Shown: positions 7,810 through 16,618, counted from the first letter of the stretch. The stretch is 64,000 nt of DNA from Frisingicoccus caecimuris (GCF_004340975.1 NZ_SLXA01000012.1:1-64000), one strand, 5' to 3'. The notes: generated by a model not told the origin, from the letters alone. Translations and numbers: made by a program.

Positions 7810-8745
7810 ATGCATTACACAGGCACAATCTGGCGTCCACCCTATGAAGCAGACTCACTGCTTTTAGAAGTAACTGCAGGCTGCACTCATCACAGGTGTA
7901 AATTCTGCACACTGTACAGTGATTTACCATTCAAATTCAGAATGTCGCCCATGGAAGATATCGAAAGTGATCTTCTAGAGGTGCAGGTTTTACGCTATAA
8001 TCCCACTTCGATGATGACGGCAAAACTTCAAGGCTTGCCACGCCCAAAACCTATCAAACGTGTTTTCTTAACCGGTGCAAATCCATTTGTTCTGACAACA
8101 GGGAAACTACTGGAAATTGCGGCACTTATTCGGAAGTATCTGCCTTCTGTCGAAACAATCGGCTGCTTTGCCCGTATTACAGATTCTGTAAATAAGACAG
8201 ATGAAGATCTGATTTTGCTTCGACAGGCAGGCTATGATGGGTTGACCATCGGGGTTGAAACCGGAGATGACACAGCATTATCTTTTATGCAGAAAGGTTA
8301 TACTTCGCAGGATATCCTGACTCAATGCAAAAGATTAGAACAGGCAAAAATTGAGTATGGCTTTTTCTATCTGACCAGTATTTCCGGTAAGGGAAAAGGT
8401 GAAACAGGTGCAAAAGCATCCGCAGATGTCTTCAATCAGCTGCATCCGTTCCTAATTGGCCCAAATATGCTGACGATTTATCCTGAATCCAAGCTGTATC
8501 AGGAAATCCAAAACGGAAACTGGGAAGAAGAAAGTGAGATTGAAAAATACAGGGAACTCCGAACCCTTGTGGAAAATTTAAATATTTCAACATACTTTGC
8601 CGCAATGGGAGCCTCCAACGCCTTTCAACTCAGAGGACGCTTGCCAGAGGATAAAGAACAATTACTGGAAACACTTGACAGAATCATATATGAGGTCAGG
8701 GAAGAAGATCTTCGTCATTACAGGAAAAACCTCCCGCATTTGTAA
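7810..8745 (+). CDS. Radical SAM protein
   Basis: A 311-residue radical S-adenosylmethionine enzyme. The ATG at 7810 is used rather than the upstream GTG at 7801 because AAGAGGTG lies just in front of it. The cluster motif is GCTHHRCKFC with Cys25, Cys30 and Cys33, giving spacing CX4CX2C instead of the classic CX3CX2C. The family's Elp3/MiaB-like barrel continues with FLTGANPF, a TIGVETGDD block and a C-terminal region without further Cys clusters. The substrate is unknown. It is divergent from hxlR with an operator between, suggesting induction by a small reactive compound. The hairpin at 8776-8804 follows. Confidence 0.85.
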   Translation: MHYTGTIWRPPYEADSLLLEVTAGCTHHRCKFCTLYSDLPFKFRMSPMEDIESDLLEVQVLRYNPTSMMTAKLQGLPRPKPIKRVFLTGANPFVLTTGKLLEIAALIRKYLPSVETIGCFARITDSVNKTDEDLILLRQAGYDGLTIGVETGDDTALSFMQKGYTSQDILTQCKRLEQAKIEYGFFYLTSISGKGKGETGAKASADVFNQLHPFLIGPNMLTIYPESKLYQEIQNGNWEEESEIEKYRELRTLVENLNISTYFAAMGASNAFQLRGRLPEDKEQLLETLDRIIYEVREEDLRHYRKNLPHL

Positions 8746-8775
8746 TAGAACATATTTTCGGACTATATGCACACA

Positions 8776-8804
8776 CCCTGCAGTATCACAAAAATACTGC
8801 AGGG
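8776..8804. terminator. Hairpin between convergent genes
   Basis: CCCTGCAGTAT pairs perfectly with ATACTGCAGGG across a 7-base loop. It lies between the radical SAM gene and the convergent XRE gene, so it may act in both directions. The T-run after it is poor. Confidence 0.6.
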
Positions 8805-8836
8805 TAACTTCAGAATTTATACTGCAAGTCTCATAT

Positions 8837-9682
8837 TTATTGCTCACTTATTTCTATAGCATTCTTTCGCTTTTTATTAAGAACATAAGTCTGATACAGT
8901 ATCAATATGTAAATACAAATCTTTAATAACAATCCCAGCGTTGTATTCATTGACACATACTGACCTGCATAACGAATCATTTCATAATTTGCTAATATAA
9001 TCCGAACTATTCCCCATATACATGCAATCGAAATCAATATAGGCAATGACTTATTATTTTTCGCACTGACAAAATACAAAAATGATGCTATAGCACCTAA
9101 CATATTCGGGATGATTAACATCACAGCAAGTGAAATTAATTGCCAGGTTGCACCTCTTGAAATATTATCGGATCCGGTTATGCACATAGCTATAAAATAG
9201 GCTGAAATTACAATTCCCATTCTCTTTGGTGATAATGTTCCTCTTATAGCATGAATTAAACCATAAACAAAAAACGCTATTTGAAGAATAAGTCCCAAAA
9301 CATTAATTGCAATAACCTGAATATCACTATAATCAATTGCTCCTGATTGCAGTGGAAATCGAATAATAATATCCACTACTGTTACCGTAAAAGAAAATAC
9401 TATGAATGCATATAAAGCAATCATTATACTATTTGCCAATTTGTTTTCAATAACCGGATTTCTTTCTACTAATTTTGTCATTTCCTTTCCAGATAAAAGG
9501 TCATCAAGACTTACTTCTAAGATCTGAGATATTTTCTTTGTGGTAAGCAGATCGGGATATCTGTCTCCACATTCCCATCTGGAAACTGACTGCCTCGTTA
9601 CATATAATTGTTCTGCAAGAGACTGTTGTGTCATTCCTTTTGCTTCCCTTGCTTTTCTTAGTTGTTCGCCAAATTCGACCAT
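8837..9682 (-). CDS. XRE regulator with multi-pass membrane domain
   Basis: A 281-residue protein with an N-terminal XRE helix-turn-helix (residues 1-65; LYVTRQSVSRWECGDRYPD is the recognition part) joined to six or so membrane helices. Such fusions are common in Firmicutes and are thought to couple membrane events to transcription. The ATG at 9682 is preferred because AAAGGAGC lies at the right distance. Upstream in-frame codons would add 18 residues but have no ribosome binding site. A promoter with 17-base spacing lies upstream. The gene converges with the radical SAM gene and no obvious target sits next to it. Confidence 0.8.
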   Translation of the reverse strand: MVEFGEQLRKAREAKGMTQQSLAEQLYVTRQSVSRWECGDRYPDLLTTKKISQILEVSLDDLLSGKEMTKLVERNPVIENKLANSIMIALYAFIVFSFTVTVVDIIIRFPLQSGAIDYSDIQVIAINVLGLILQIAFFVYGLIHAIRGTLSPKRMGIVISAYFIAMCITGSDNISRGATWQLISLAVMLIIPNMLGAIASFLYFVSAKNNKSLPILISIACIWGIVRIILANYEMIRYAGQYVSMNTTLGLLLKICIYILILYQTYVLNKKRKNAIEISEQ

Positions 9683-9728
9683 ATCAAATCTGCTCCTTTC
9701 ATTTTTTCTCATCTGCAGATGTGATTTT

Positions 9729-9757
9729 AGTATCACCTATAGAAGAAACAACATCAA
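9729..9757 (-). promoter_or_regulatory. Promoter of the membrane XRE gene
   Basis: On the minus strand TTGATG (9757-9752) and GATACT (9734-9729) are separated by 17 bases, a sigma-A-type layout. It sits about 50 bases before the chosen start. Confidence 0.5.
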
Positions 9758-9879
9758 GCACCACCTGTAAATACCTTGTCACCATTATGGTGCATATGGA
9801 AAAATCAAGTGTTTATGCATTTTCATCTCAATGATCTTCAAATTATACCTCAGCCACACTAATACTTTTGACTTCCCAT

Positions 9880-10302
9880 CTAACGATGCCATTCCATCAT
9901 GTATTCTTCCTCTGATGTACTTTCATCTATTTCCTGATTTTTAATTTGAAATCCATAATGCTGGTAAAATGACACTGCTCTCATATTCTTCTTATAAACA
10001 TTCAAACGCAAATTATCTCGTGACTTCATAACGGTATGAAGCAGTCCCGTCCCGACACCTTTCGATTGTTCCGCTGCTCTTACAAAAATCCCTGCAATAT
10101 AGGTATCAATCAAACCGATAAATCCTCTGATCTGTCCATTTTCTTCTGACACCAATACTTCAGCTTTTGGAATCATTTCTCTAACCATTTCATAATTATT
10201 TTTCCAATAATCTGCCTCTATAAAAGAATGTGACTCCATATTGACCTGAAGCCATATGGACATTACCTGATTCAAATCCTTATTTTCAAATCTTCTTATC
10301 AT
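9880..10302 (-). CDS. GNAT family N-acetyltransferase
   Basis: A 140-residue GNAT acetyltransferase. The acetyl-CoA loop is in the block QSKGVGTGLLHTVM, and the C-terminal AVSFYQHYGFQIKNQ is the usual motif B region. The N-terminal MIRRFENKDLNQVMSIW is typical of small PhnO/YafP-like acetyltransferases. It overlaps the preceding MmcQ-like gene by 4 bases (ATGA type), so the two are translationally coupled. The substrate is unknown. Confidence 0.85.
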   Translation of the reverse strand: MIRRFENKDLNQVMSIWLQVNMESHSFIEADYWKNNYEMVREMIPKAEVLVSEENGQIRGFIGLIDTYIAGIFVRAAEQSKGVGTGLLHTVMKSRDNLRLNVYKKNMRAVSFYQHYGFQIKNQEIDESTSEEEYMMEWHR

Positions 10303-10661
10303 TTCCGCAATCCATCAATCAAATCATAACTCATATCCAGAAAATCCAATATTTTAGATTCTCCTACTGTTCCATCCAGCAAAATCGTAATCCAATGCTG
10401 CTTACTCATGTGATAGCCAGGCAGGAAACCATAGGTCTGGATAATCATTCCTGTCATTTCCGGATCACATTTCACATCTATAATTTCCACGGTACCGTCT
10501 CCATCCAATCCAAGTTTGGATCTCTCAACATTCATGATCACTGCATACCATTTTCCTTTTTTGTGGCGAAGTACCGCACTGTCCGGTGAACTGCTCCATA
10601 AGTATTCTGGAATTGTTCCATACTGCGTCTTCACATATTCAAAGATTTCTTCTCTATCCAC
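10299..10661 (-). CDS. MmcQ/YjbR family protein (DUF419-like)
   Basis: A 120-residue protein of the MmcQ/YjbR family, which has a CyaY-like fold and possibly binds DNA or a ligand. The GTG at 10661 is chosen because AGAGGTG precedes it and because it gives the normal family length. The longer ATG-started frame would add 22 residues unlike the family. Typical segments are PDSAVLRHKKGKWYAVIM, a central DVKCDPE and the C-terminal HWITILLDG. It is coupled to the GNAT gene by a 4-base overlap. Confidence 0.8.
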   Translation of the reverse strand: MDREEIFEYVKTQYGTIPEYLWSSSPDSAVLRHKKGKWYAVIMNVERSKLGLDGDGTVEIIDVKCDPEMTGMIIQTYGFLPGYHMSKQHWITILLDGTVGESKILDFLDMSYDLIDGLRK

Positions 10662-10808
10662 TCTTTTTTCACCTCTGGATGTTCTCGTATCTTGACAATA
10701 ATCATACCACATTTTCATGAGCTGCACTACCTGTTCAGTTTCTCAAATTCTTTTGCAATTCTCTATTTTACCTGAATTTATCTATTAGAGGGTAGAACAG
10801 CAAGGACA

Positions 10809-10864
10809 GGAAGTGTATATACACTTCCGCAAAAATGGCAATTTAGGGAACCCTGCCCTAAATT
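10809..10864 (+). other. oriT: Candidate origin of transfer (oriT)
   Basis: Directly before the mobC-like gene are two strong inverted repeats. GGAAGTGTATATACACTTCC (10809-10828) is a perfect 20-base palindrome. AATTTAGGG (10840-10848) pairs with CCCTAAATT (10856-10864), and its loop contains a nested GGG/CCC. Paired hairpins just upstream of mobC and the relaxase are the standard position of an oriT for MobP-type elements. The nick site itself cannot be read with certainty. Confidence 0.6.
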
Positions 10865-10917
10865 GAAAACCCCGAAGCACTCCAAAACCGAATTACGTAC
10901 AGAAGGAGAAAATAGAC

Positions 10918-11241
10918 ATGTCAAACAGAAAAAGAAACATCCAAATATTATTTTGTGTTACTCCAGAGGAAAAGAAGCTGATCCGCCAAAAGATGATTCT
11001 CTCAAAGACCAGAAACATGGGAGCCTATCTTAGGAAAATGGCTATCGACGGCTATATCATCAACACCGACACAGCCCCAATCAAGCAGGTGTACGAAGAG
11101 ATGCACAAAATCGGTGTAAACATCAATCAGATTGCAAAAAAGGTAAACACCACTGGTGATTTGTACCCGGAAGAAATGGAAGAATTGAAAAGGATGGTAA
11201 GCGAGATATGGCGTATATTAAAATCTTCCCCATTAAAGTAA
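10918..11241 (+). CDS. MobC-like relaxosome protein
   Basis: A 107-residue basic protein with an N-terminal ribbon-helix-helix-like segment (IQILFCVTPEEKKLIRQKM) and the MobC signature HKIGVNINQIAKKVN (about residues 62-76). MobC proteins bind oriT and open the DNA for the relaxase. AGAAGGAG lies in front of the ATG. The gene overlaps the relaxase by 34 bases, so the pair is co-translated. It lies immediately after the oriT-like repeats. Codon use and strand differ from the conjugation genes at 27-64 kb. Confidence 0.9.
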   Translation: MSNRKRNIQILFCVTPEEKKLIRQKMILSKTRNMGAYLRKMAIDGYIINTDTAPIKQVYEEMHKIGVNINQIAKKVNTTGDLYPEEMEELKRMVSEIWRILKSSPLK

Positions 11242-12566
11242 CTGACAAAAAAGCACTGGACTATATTATGAATCCGGACAAAACCGAAGAGAAATTACTG
11301 ATTTCCAGTTTCGCCTGTTCCCCAGAATCTGCTGATCTGGAATTTGCTTTCACCAGAGAAGAAGGTAAAAAGAATGTGATGGACAAAGGCAGCAATCTGG
11401 CATTTCATTTAATTCAATCTTTCAAGCCTGGAGAGGTTGACGCTGAAACTGCACATAAGCTCGGCAAAGAATTTGCTGACGAAGTACTAAAAGGGAAATA
11501 TGAATATGTCATCAGTACCCACGTTGACCAGGACCATATTCATAACCATATCATTTTTAATGCTACCAGCTTTGTTGACCATCATAAATATGTCTCCAAC
11601 AAACGCAGCTATCATAAAATCTGCCGGATCAGCAACCGTATTTGTCAGGAAAACGGTCTTGTCACCAGTATGCCAACCGGCGAAAAAGGGAAATCTTATA
11701 AAGAAAATATGGAATACCATCGTGGAAACAGCTGGAAAGCAAAGTTAAAAGTCACTGTAGATAAAGCGATCTGGTCTTCCATCAACTATGATGAGTTTCT
11801 TCAAAAAATGAAGCTTGCCGGATATGAGATCCGTCAGGGAAAGAACCTGGCTTTCCGGGCACCGGAGCAAAAAAACTTTACAAATATGAAATCTCTGGGT
11901 AGCTATTACACAGAAGAAAATGTATTACTCCGCCTTGAGAAAAACCGGCATAAAACAAAATCTCCACGTAACGTCCCCAGAGAAGTACAGCTTTTTATCA
12001 ATATCTCATCTTATGTAAGTACAGGCAATCGTGCCGGATTTGAACGGTGGGCACAACTCAATAATCTGAAAGAAGCCGCCCGTACCTTTAACTATCTGTC
12101 CGAAAACAATTTGCTGAATTACGAAGACTTCCAACAGCATATTTCGGATATAAAAAATTCTCTCGCTATAACAGAACAAAAAATCTCTGACTTAAGCTCC
12201 GAGATATCTCGCCAGGAACTCATTCAGAAGCATTGTTCTTCTTACCGTGCCTGCAGAAAAATTGTGGAAGAAGGTAAAACAGCTCCTGACCTCCAGAAAT
12301 ATAAATCCAAACACCATGCAGAATATAAGTTGCACGATACCCTAAAACAGCAATTACAGAATCTGGGGGTAACCAAATTACCGGCTCCTGAACGGATTCA
12401 GAATAAAATTGATTCTCTTAAAAAGGAATGCTCCAAAGTTCAGAACGAAAAAAAAGAATTGGAAGAACGTAAATCTACCCTTGACGTCATTACTGCAAAT
12501 ATAGACACTCTTCTTTCGTATAATATGCTCTGTGTAAATAAACCTCATCAACAATACGATTTGTAA
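11208..12566 (+). CDS. MobP-type relaxase (MobA/VirD2 family)
   Basis: A 452-residue DNA relaxase that nicks one strand at oriT and stays covalently bound to the 5' end during transfer. The likely catalytic residue is Tyr19 in ALDYIMNP. The metal-binding triad lies in HVDQDHIHNH (His105, Asp107, His110, His112, His114). The C-terminal third is rich in charged coiled-coil segments (about residues 310-440). The length is normal for Tn1549-type relaxases. A ribosome binding site (AAGGATGG) lies inside the end of mobC. A terminator hairpin follows 14 bases after the stop. The transfer genes lie over 14 kb away on the other strand. Confidence 0.9.
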   Translation: MAYIKIFPIKVTDKKALDYIMNPDKTEEKLLISSFACSPESADLEFAFTREEGKKNVMDKGSNLAFHLIQSFKPGEVDAETAHKLGKEFADEVLKGKYEYVISTHVDQDHIHNHIIFNATSFVDHHKYVSNKRSYHKICRISNRICQENGLVTSMPTGEKGKSYKENMEYHRGNSWKAKLKVTVDKAIWSSINYDEFLQKMKLAGYEIRQGKNLAFRAPEQKNFTNMKSLGSYYTEENVLLRLEKNRHKTKSPRNVPREVQLFINISSYVSTGNRAGFERWAQLNNLKEAARTFNYLSENNLLNYEDFQQHISDIKNSLAITEQKISDLSSEISRQELIQKHCSSYRACRKIVEEGKTAPDLQKYKSKHHAEYKLHDTLKQQLQNLGVTKLPAPERIQNKIDSLKKECSKVQNEKKELEERKSTLDVITANIDTLLSYNMLCVNKPHQQYDL

Positions 12567-12579
12567 TTTTCTCTACTAT

Positions 12580-12608
12580 AAATGACTTAGGAAAGTTCTA
12601 AGTCATTT
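12580..12608 (+). terminator. Terminator after the relaxase gene
   Basis: AAATGACTTA and TAAGTCATTT form a perfect 10-base-pair stem followed by a short T-rich stretch. It closes the mobC-relaxase unit. Confidence 0.6.
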
Positions 12609-12615
12609 TACATAC

Positions 12616-12931
12616 TTATCCCACAAACCGATTTTCGCTCCCAACCACCGTCAGGTTCATATCGGGATTCTTCAACTTTCTCTTGAGTTGGCAGATAATA
12701 TTATAAAACACATATCCACCGCCCCATCTCTCCTTGCCAGACAGCCTTATAAAATAGTCCAGAAGAAAGCACCCAACCGGGATACTGCGTCAATAGGCAT
12801 AGAGCATCAAATTCTTTGGGATACAAACTGATTTCTTCTTCGGCTAATGTAATCATACAGCACTGTGGATCAATGACAAGACTTCCACGTTGGATGACGG
12901 GCTGCCGTTCTATATTCATTTGTAGAAGCAC
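12616..12931 (-). pseudogene. Orphan OmpR-type winged-helix fragment, frameshifted (copy 1)
   Basis: The minus strand encodes a DNA-binding winged helix of the OmpR/PhoB class without a receiver domain. The N-terminal part, RGSLVIDPQCCMITL followed by EEEISLYPKEFDALCLLTQY, is in one frame. After a break near GEMGR the rest (YNIICQLKRKLKNPDMN and a terminal FVG) continues in another frame to a stop at 12616. The intact relative at 17693-17938 shows that the two parts belong together. The two copies are about three-quarters identical over 240 bases and lie in the same orientation on either side of the first regulator-transporter cassette. Confidence 0.7.
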
Positions 12932-12937
12932 TTACCT

Positions 12938-13096
12938 CTACCTCCTTACGCATTGAGTTAAGCAAATTACTCCCGATGATATTTGATAAATCCGAGCAAA
13001 TCGGTTCGTCAATTCATACCCATATGCTTTATTCTCCTTTAATGCGTTCAGAAGCAGTAGTTCCAGCAACCGCCCATTTACCTTAATTAAATTCAT
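12938..13096 (-). pseudogene. Truncated PadR-like regulator
   Basis: The ATG at 13096 overlaps the stop codon of the DUF4097 lipoprotein gene (TAATG). The 52 codons read MNLIKVNGRLLELLLLNAL and then KENKAYGYELTNRF, which is the first helix-turn-helix region of PadR-family regulators. The frame stops at an AGGAGGTAG just past the helix, and the wing and C-terminal helix are missing. PadR regulators often sit next to DUF1700/DUF4097 genes, so this is a fitting neighbour that has lost its 3' part at the junction with the orphan winged-helix fragment. Confidence 0.6.
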
Positions 13097-13953
13097 TAGT
13101 AAACTACCACAGTGCCGCTGTCACTATTCACGGTCAAACTGTAATCGCCATTACCAATCTTTCCCTGCTTACACGCAGAAGTTTCCGTTGTATAAGAAGC
13201 ACCGTCCAAGCTTACAGAAACATCATCTGAACCGGATGAGATTTTAAAGGAAAGATTTTGTGGCTGTGTTTTATATGAGATACCTATATCCCCGGAACTC
13301 GTAGAAATTCCCGCATTTGTCTGTTCTGCCAAACCGGATATATTCACTTCTCCTGATTTCGTTGCAATCGAAATATTCTCTGACACAGTATTTTTCAATG
13401 TTACATAGCCAGATGATGTGTCAATCTGGAAATCCGTAATGTTGCCATTGGACATTTTCACATCCCCGGATGAAGATGAGATTTCAAGTGCCTCCGCTGT
13501 CACATTATTCAGCTCAGCATAACCGGAAGAATTATCAATAGTGATCTTTGAAGCAACAAGGCTGTCTATTTCCATATCCCCGGAACCGTTCTTAATCGTA
13601 ACTGCTCCCTTCAGAGCATCGGGAATATATACAGTTACTTCACCTTCTTTGCCAAGGGAGAACTGACTCACAGCATTTTCTTCACTGTTCGTCTGCACAA
13701 TATCCAACACGCCATCCTGTACATCAATCATTGGCGCTTTCGCTCCTTTTTCTGTTCCGCCATCCAAGCTGACATGGACATCTTCATCTGAGGAAGTCAT
13801 GATTTTAAGCTGCCAGGAGTCAATTTGCATGTTGATAGCGGATATGCTTTCAGTATCGTATATTTCTGAAAGACTGACCTTCTCCTTTTGTCCGCATCCG
13901 TATAAACAGGATACTGCCAGCAGGCTCATACACAATAATATTTTTATTTTCAT
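13096..13953 (-). CDS. DUF4097 lipoprotein
   Basis: A 285-residue secreted protein. Residues 1-20 are a lipoprotein signal with the lipobox LYGC, so Cys20 would carry the lipid anchor. The remainder is a repetitive beta-helix of the DUF4097 kind, with short repeats of the form ISSSSGDVKMSN, DTSSGYVTLKN and ATKSGEVNISG between residues 110 and 240. DUF4097 proteins often accompany envelope-stress regulators and ABC exporters. Here the gene ends the operon HTH, response regulator, kinase, ABC ATPase, permease, lipoprotein, starting 12 bases after the permease stop. A role in holding or masking an antimicrobial peptide at the membrane surface is inference. Confidence 0.8.
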   Translation of the reverse strand: MKIKILLCMSLLAVSCLYGCGQKEKVSLSEIYDTESISAINMQIDSWQLKIMTSSDEDVHVSLDGGTEKGAKAPMIDVQDGVLDIVQTNSEENAVSQFSLGKEGEVTVYIPDALKGAVTIKNGSGDMEIDSLVASKITIDNSSGYAELNNVTAEALEISSSSGDVKMSNGNITDFQIDTSSGYVTLKNTVSENISIATKSGEVNISGLAEQTNAGISTSSGDIGISYKTQPQNLSFKISSGSDDVSVSLDGASYTTETSACKQGKIGNGDYSLTVNSDSGTVVVY

Positions 13954-13965
13954 AGGAACTTCCCG

Positions 13966-14673
13966 CTACATCAAATCTTTGGTTTCCGCATTGTATACTG
14001 ACAGTACTGCAAATACCAAAGATACCAAAGTCAGGATCACCGGGAAAACCAGATTATTCTTCATCGTAAAATCACCTATATTCGCCTGTGTCAAAAAGAT
14101 TAGCAGGAAAGACGAAATAATCGTTGCTTTTGAAGACTTCATAGCAAGACCAATGAATAGTGCAATAAAACTCATGCTTACGATTACCACTGACTTTAGG
14201 ATAAGCTGCACATAAAACGACAGACTTGCCATGTTAAAATCAAGCGGGAACGCAGATGTCATAAAATGGGAACCTGCCAGAACGCATCCATAAATCAGCA
14301 CTTTTGTCAGAACCAATGCAATAAAGTTAAAAATCCATACTGCCAGCATCTGGGAGACCAATATCTTCTGCCGCTTGATCGGATAGGAAAACATCAGGTT
14401 CATCGTTTTGTTTTTATATGCCGTGACAATAAAGGATGCCAGCATCACGCTTGTAAAAATCAGAAAGGACATACTGGTAAACAGTTCAATGGAGGATGAA
14501 ATCATTTCATTCCCCGGCGCCGCATCCGGCACCCCCGTATCCGGATCATTGGCAATTCCGAAATAAGCCAGTGCAAAAATGAAAAGGCAAAGGAGCCCCG
14601 CAAGAATCACCGCATTACGGACATATTTTCCGATATTGTTCTTTTTCCATTCGAGTTTGATTAACTTTAACAT
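13966..14673 (-). CDS. ABC-2 type transporter permease
   Basis: A 235-residue integral membrane protein with six predicted helices, of the BcrB/ABC-2 class that pairs with a cytoplasmic ATPase to export peptides. The N-terminal amphipathic stretch MLKLIKLEWKKNNIGKYVR is typical. The gene begins 5 bases after the ATPase gene stops, so the two subunits are co-expressed. The basic LEWKK start and the pairing with a BcrA-like ATPase point to lantibiotic or bacitracin-type self-protection, inferred from family. Confidence 0.8.
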   Translation of the reverse strand: MLKLIKLEWKKNNIGKYVRNAVILAGLLCLFIFALAYFGIANDPDTGVPDAAPGNEMISSSIELFTSMSFLIFTSVMLASFIVTAYKNKTMNLMFSYPIKRQKILVSQMLAVWIFNFIALVLTKVLIYGCVLAGSHFMTSAFPLDFNMASLSFYVQLILKSVVIVSMSFIALFIGLAMKSSKATIISSFLLIFLTQANIGDFTMKNNLVFPVILTLVSLVFAVLSVYNAETKDLM

Positions 14674-14678
14674 TGCTA

Positions 14679-15590
14679 CTACACCTCCGCCGTCATTTTC
14701 AGGAAATAGTCTTCCAGAGTCTCTGCTTTTTTACCAATGGCAACAATCTCTACATCATTCAGTGCCAGAACCTTTGACAATTCCTGTGTGGATATATGAT
14801 GGTCATAAATCCGGATCTTTCCATCCTCCACAATTTTAAAATTGTCAAGACCCATCTTATCAGCCAACACATAGGAAGCCTTCTTTGTATTGATAACGCT
14901 TAATTCAATGTAGGCAAGGCTCATTTCTGATATTTCTTTCATGGTAACTTCTTTCATAAGCACGCCATGATTGATGACGCCAATTGTATCCGCAATGCTC
15001 TCAATCTCCGAAAGAATGTGGCTGGATACAACAATTGTGATACCGTATTCCGTACAAAGCATTTTCAATAAATCCCGGATCTGCTTCATACCCGCCGGAT
15101 CAAGTCCATTTGTCGGCTCATCCAGAATGAGCAATTCCGGCTTACTAAGTATGGCACGGGCAATCCCTAACCGCTGTTTCATACCTAATGAGTAGCTGCG
15201 TATCGGCTTTTTCCCTGCATCTGTCAGATTTAACATCTCCAGAGCATTCTCTATGCTTCCGGGATTGTAGTATCCCATGTACTCACAATGGAGGGCAAGG
15301 TTTTCTTTTCCACTTAAATGATCGTAAAAGGTCGGAAACTCAATGATGCTCCCCATCCGCTTCAGTACCCCATAAGAAGTCGGTGTAAGTTTTTGTCCAA
15401 ACAGTTCAATGCTGCCCTCTGTCGGTTTCCATAGGTTCGTCAGCATCTTCATTACTGTGGTTTTGCCAGCACCGTTGGGACCTAGAAAACCATAAATCTC
15501 GCCCCTCTTAACGTGCATGGACACATTGGTTACAAGATTTTTGCCGCCAATGGCTTTTGTAAGCCCATTTGTCTGTAAAATATATGGCAT
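14679..15590 (-). CDS. ABC transporter ATP-binding protein (BcrA-like)
   Basis: A 303-residue ATPase. The Walker A motif GPNGAGKT is at residues 37-44, the signature is YSLGMKQRLGIA, and the Walker B with D-loop reads LLILDEPTNGLDP, followed by the switch His in VVSSH. The C-terminal 80 residues are the extra domain found in BcrA/NisF-type exporters. It drives the six-helix permease encoded next. The start ATG has AAAGGAGG upstream. A separate 86-base gap after the kinase gene holds its own promoter-like AT-rich DNA, so the transporter genes may be induced by the adjacent regulator. Confidence 0.9.
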   Translation of the reverse strand: MPYILQTNGLTKAIGGKNLVTNVSMHVKRGEIYGFLGPNGAGKTTVMKMLTNLWKPTEGSIELFGQKLTPTSYGVLKRMGSIIEFPTFYDHLSGKENLALHCEYMGYYNPGSIENALEMLNLTDAGKKPIRSYSLGMKQRLGIARAILSKPELLILDEPTNGLDPAGMKQIRDLLKMLCTEYGITIVVSSHILSEIESIADTIGVINHGVLMKEVTMKEISEMSLAYIELSVINTKKASYVLADKMGLDNFKIVEDGKIRIYDHHISTQELSKVLALNDVEIVAIGKKAETLEDYFLKMTAEV

Positions 15591-15676
15591 ATTGTCTGCC
15601 TCCTTTCTGCTACCATTCTAGCGGCTAAGATTTTCAAAACTCTTGACTAATTCTTACGAATTTCTTTCTTGGAAAT

Positions 15677-16618
15677 TTAATAAGCGAATCTCCCCAGTTT
15701 CACCGTAAAAGTAGTTTTTACGTTTGGCTCACTGTCAAGGATGATCTCCCCTCCAAGCTGGTGTGCGAGATTTTGTGCGATAGTCAGCCCCAGTCCGTTC
15801 CCCTGTATCTCCCGGTTTCTGGAATCCTCCATGGTAAACAACCGCTCAAACACATTCTGTGCAAACGCCTTATCAATCCCTTTTCCCTTATCCACCACAT
15901 CAATATAGATGTATTTCTTATCTGACCGTAGGAATATTCCCATATACTTTCCATCGGTTCCATACCGTACAACATTGGAAATGAGATTAAACAAAATCCG
16001 CTGCAGGGCATCCTTGTTTCCCCGAACAAAGACCGCTTCTTCGGGAATATCAACCTCTACCCGAAATTCCTTCTGGGTCAACAGCTCATAAAAATCCAGC
16101 ACATTCTCCCGGCAAACCTCACAGACATCAATCTTTGAAATCTCAATATCCGTATCCCCGGCCTCCAGCTTCGCCAGCGTGAAAAACTGGTTAATCAGTT
16201 CCATGACTCTCCGGGCTTTCTGCTCCACTTTCAAAAGCATTTCATTTTCCCCTGAACCGTTCAGCCGCATGATCTCCAGATATCCTAATATGACTGTCAT
16301 AGGCGTTTTTATATCATGGGAAATATTAGACAACATCTTCTTTGAGGCAATCTCGGAACGCCGGAAATCCACCTTGACCTTTCTCTGGTTCTCCAGCAGA
16401 CGGTTAATCTGCGCCGCTAAATCCATAAGAACCTTATTATCCGTAAAAACCATCACATTCTCATCACTGTCCGTATCCTGAATTTCCTCCAGCTTCTGAC
16501 CGATTTTCTTTAATTTGCCCTGTGTTCCTGTCCGGAAAGCAAACTGCTGATACAAAACAATACAGATCAGCACTACAATACAAACAGACAGGAAAAAGAT
16601 AATCGTTGCATCACTCAT
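15677..16618 (-). CDS. Sensor histidine kinase, single membrane helix
   Basis: A 313-residue kinase with one N-terminal membrane helix (residues 5-24) and almost no extracellular part. The phospho-acceptor is His101 in SNISHDIKTP. The C-terminal ATPase domain shows the N-box LFNLISNVVRYG, the G1 box VDKGKGI and the G2 box GNGLGLTIAQ. Minimal kinases of this type usually sense through the membrane or through a partner transporter. It overlaps the response regulator gene by 4 bases and lies just upstream of the ABC genes, a BceS-like arrangement. Confidence 0.9.
   Translation of the reverse strand: MSDATIIFFLSVCIVVLICIVLYQQFAFRTGTQGKLKKIGQKLEEIQDTDSDENVMVFTDNKVLMDLAAQINRLLENQRKVKVDFRRSEIASKKMLSNISHDIKTPMTVILGYLEIMRLNGSGENEMLLKVEQKARRVMELINQFFTLAKLEAGDTDIEISKIDVCEVCRENVLDFYELLTQKEFRVEVDIPEEAVFVRGNKDALQRILFNLISNVVRYGTDGKYMGIFLRSDKKYIYIDVVDKGKGIDKAFAQNVFERLFTMEDSRNREIQGNGLGLTIAQNLAHQLGGEIILDSEPNVKTTFTVKLGRFAY

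Noticed and set aside
10809-10864. CRISPR-like repeats near the mobilization genes
   Set aside because: Only two unrelated inverted repeats are present, with no regular direct repeats or spacers; an oriT is the better reading. No CRISPR array was seen anywhere in the window.
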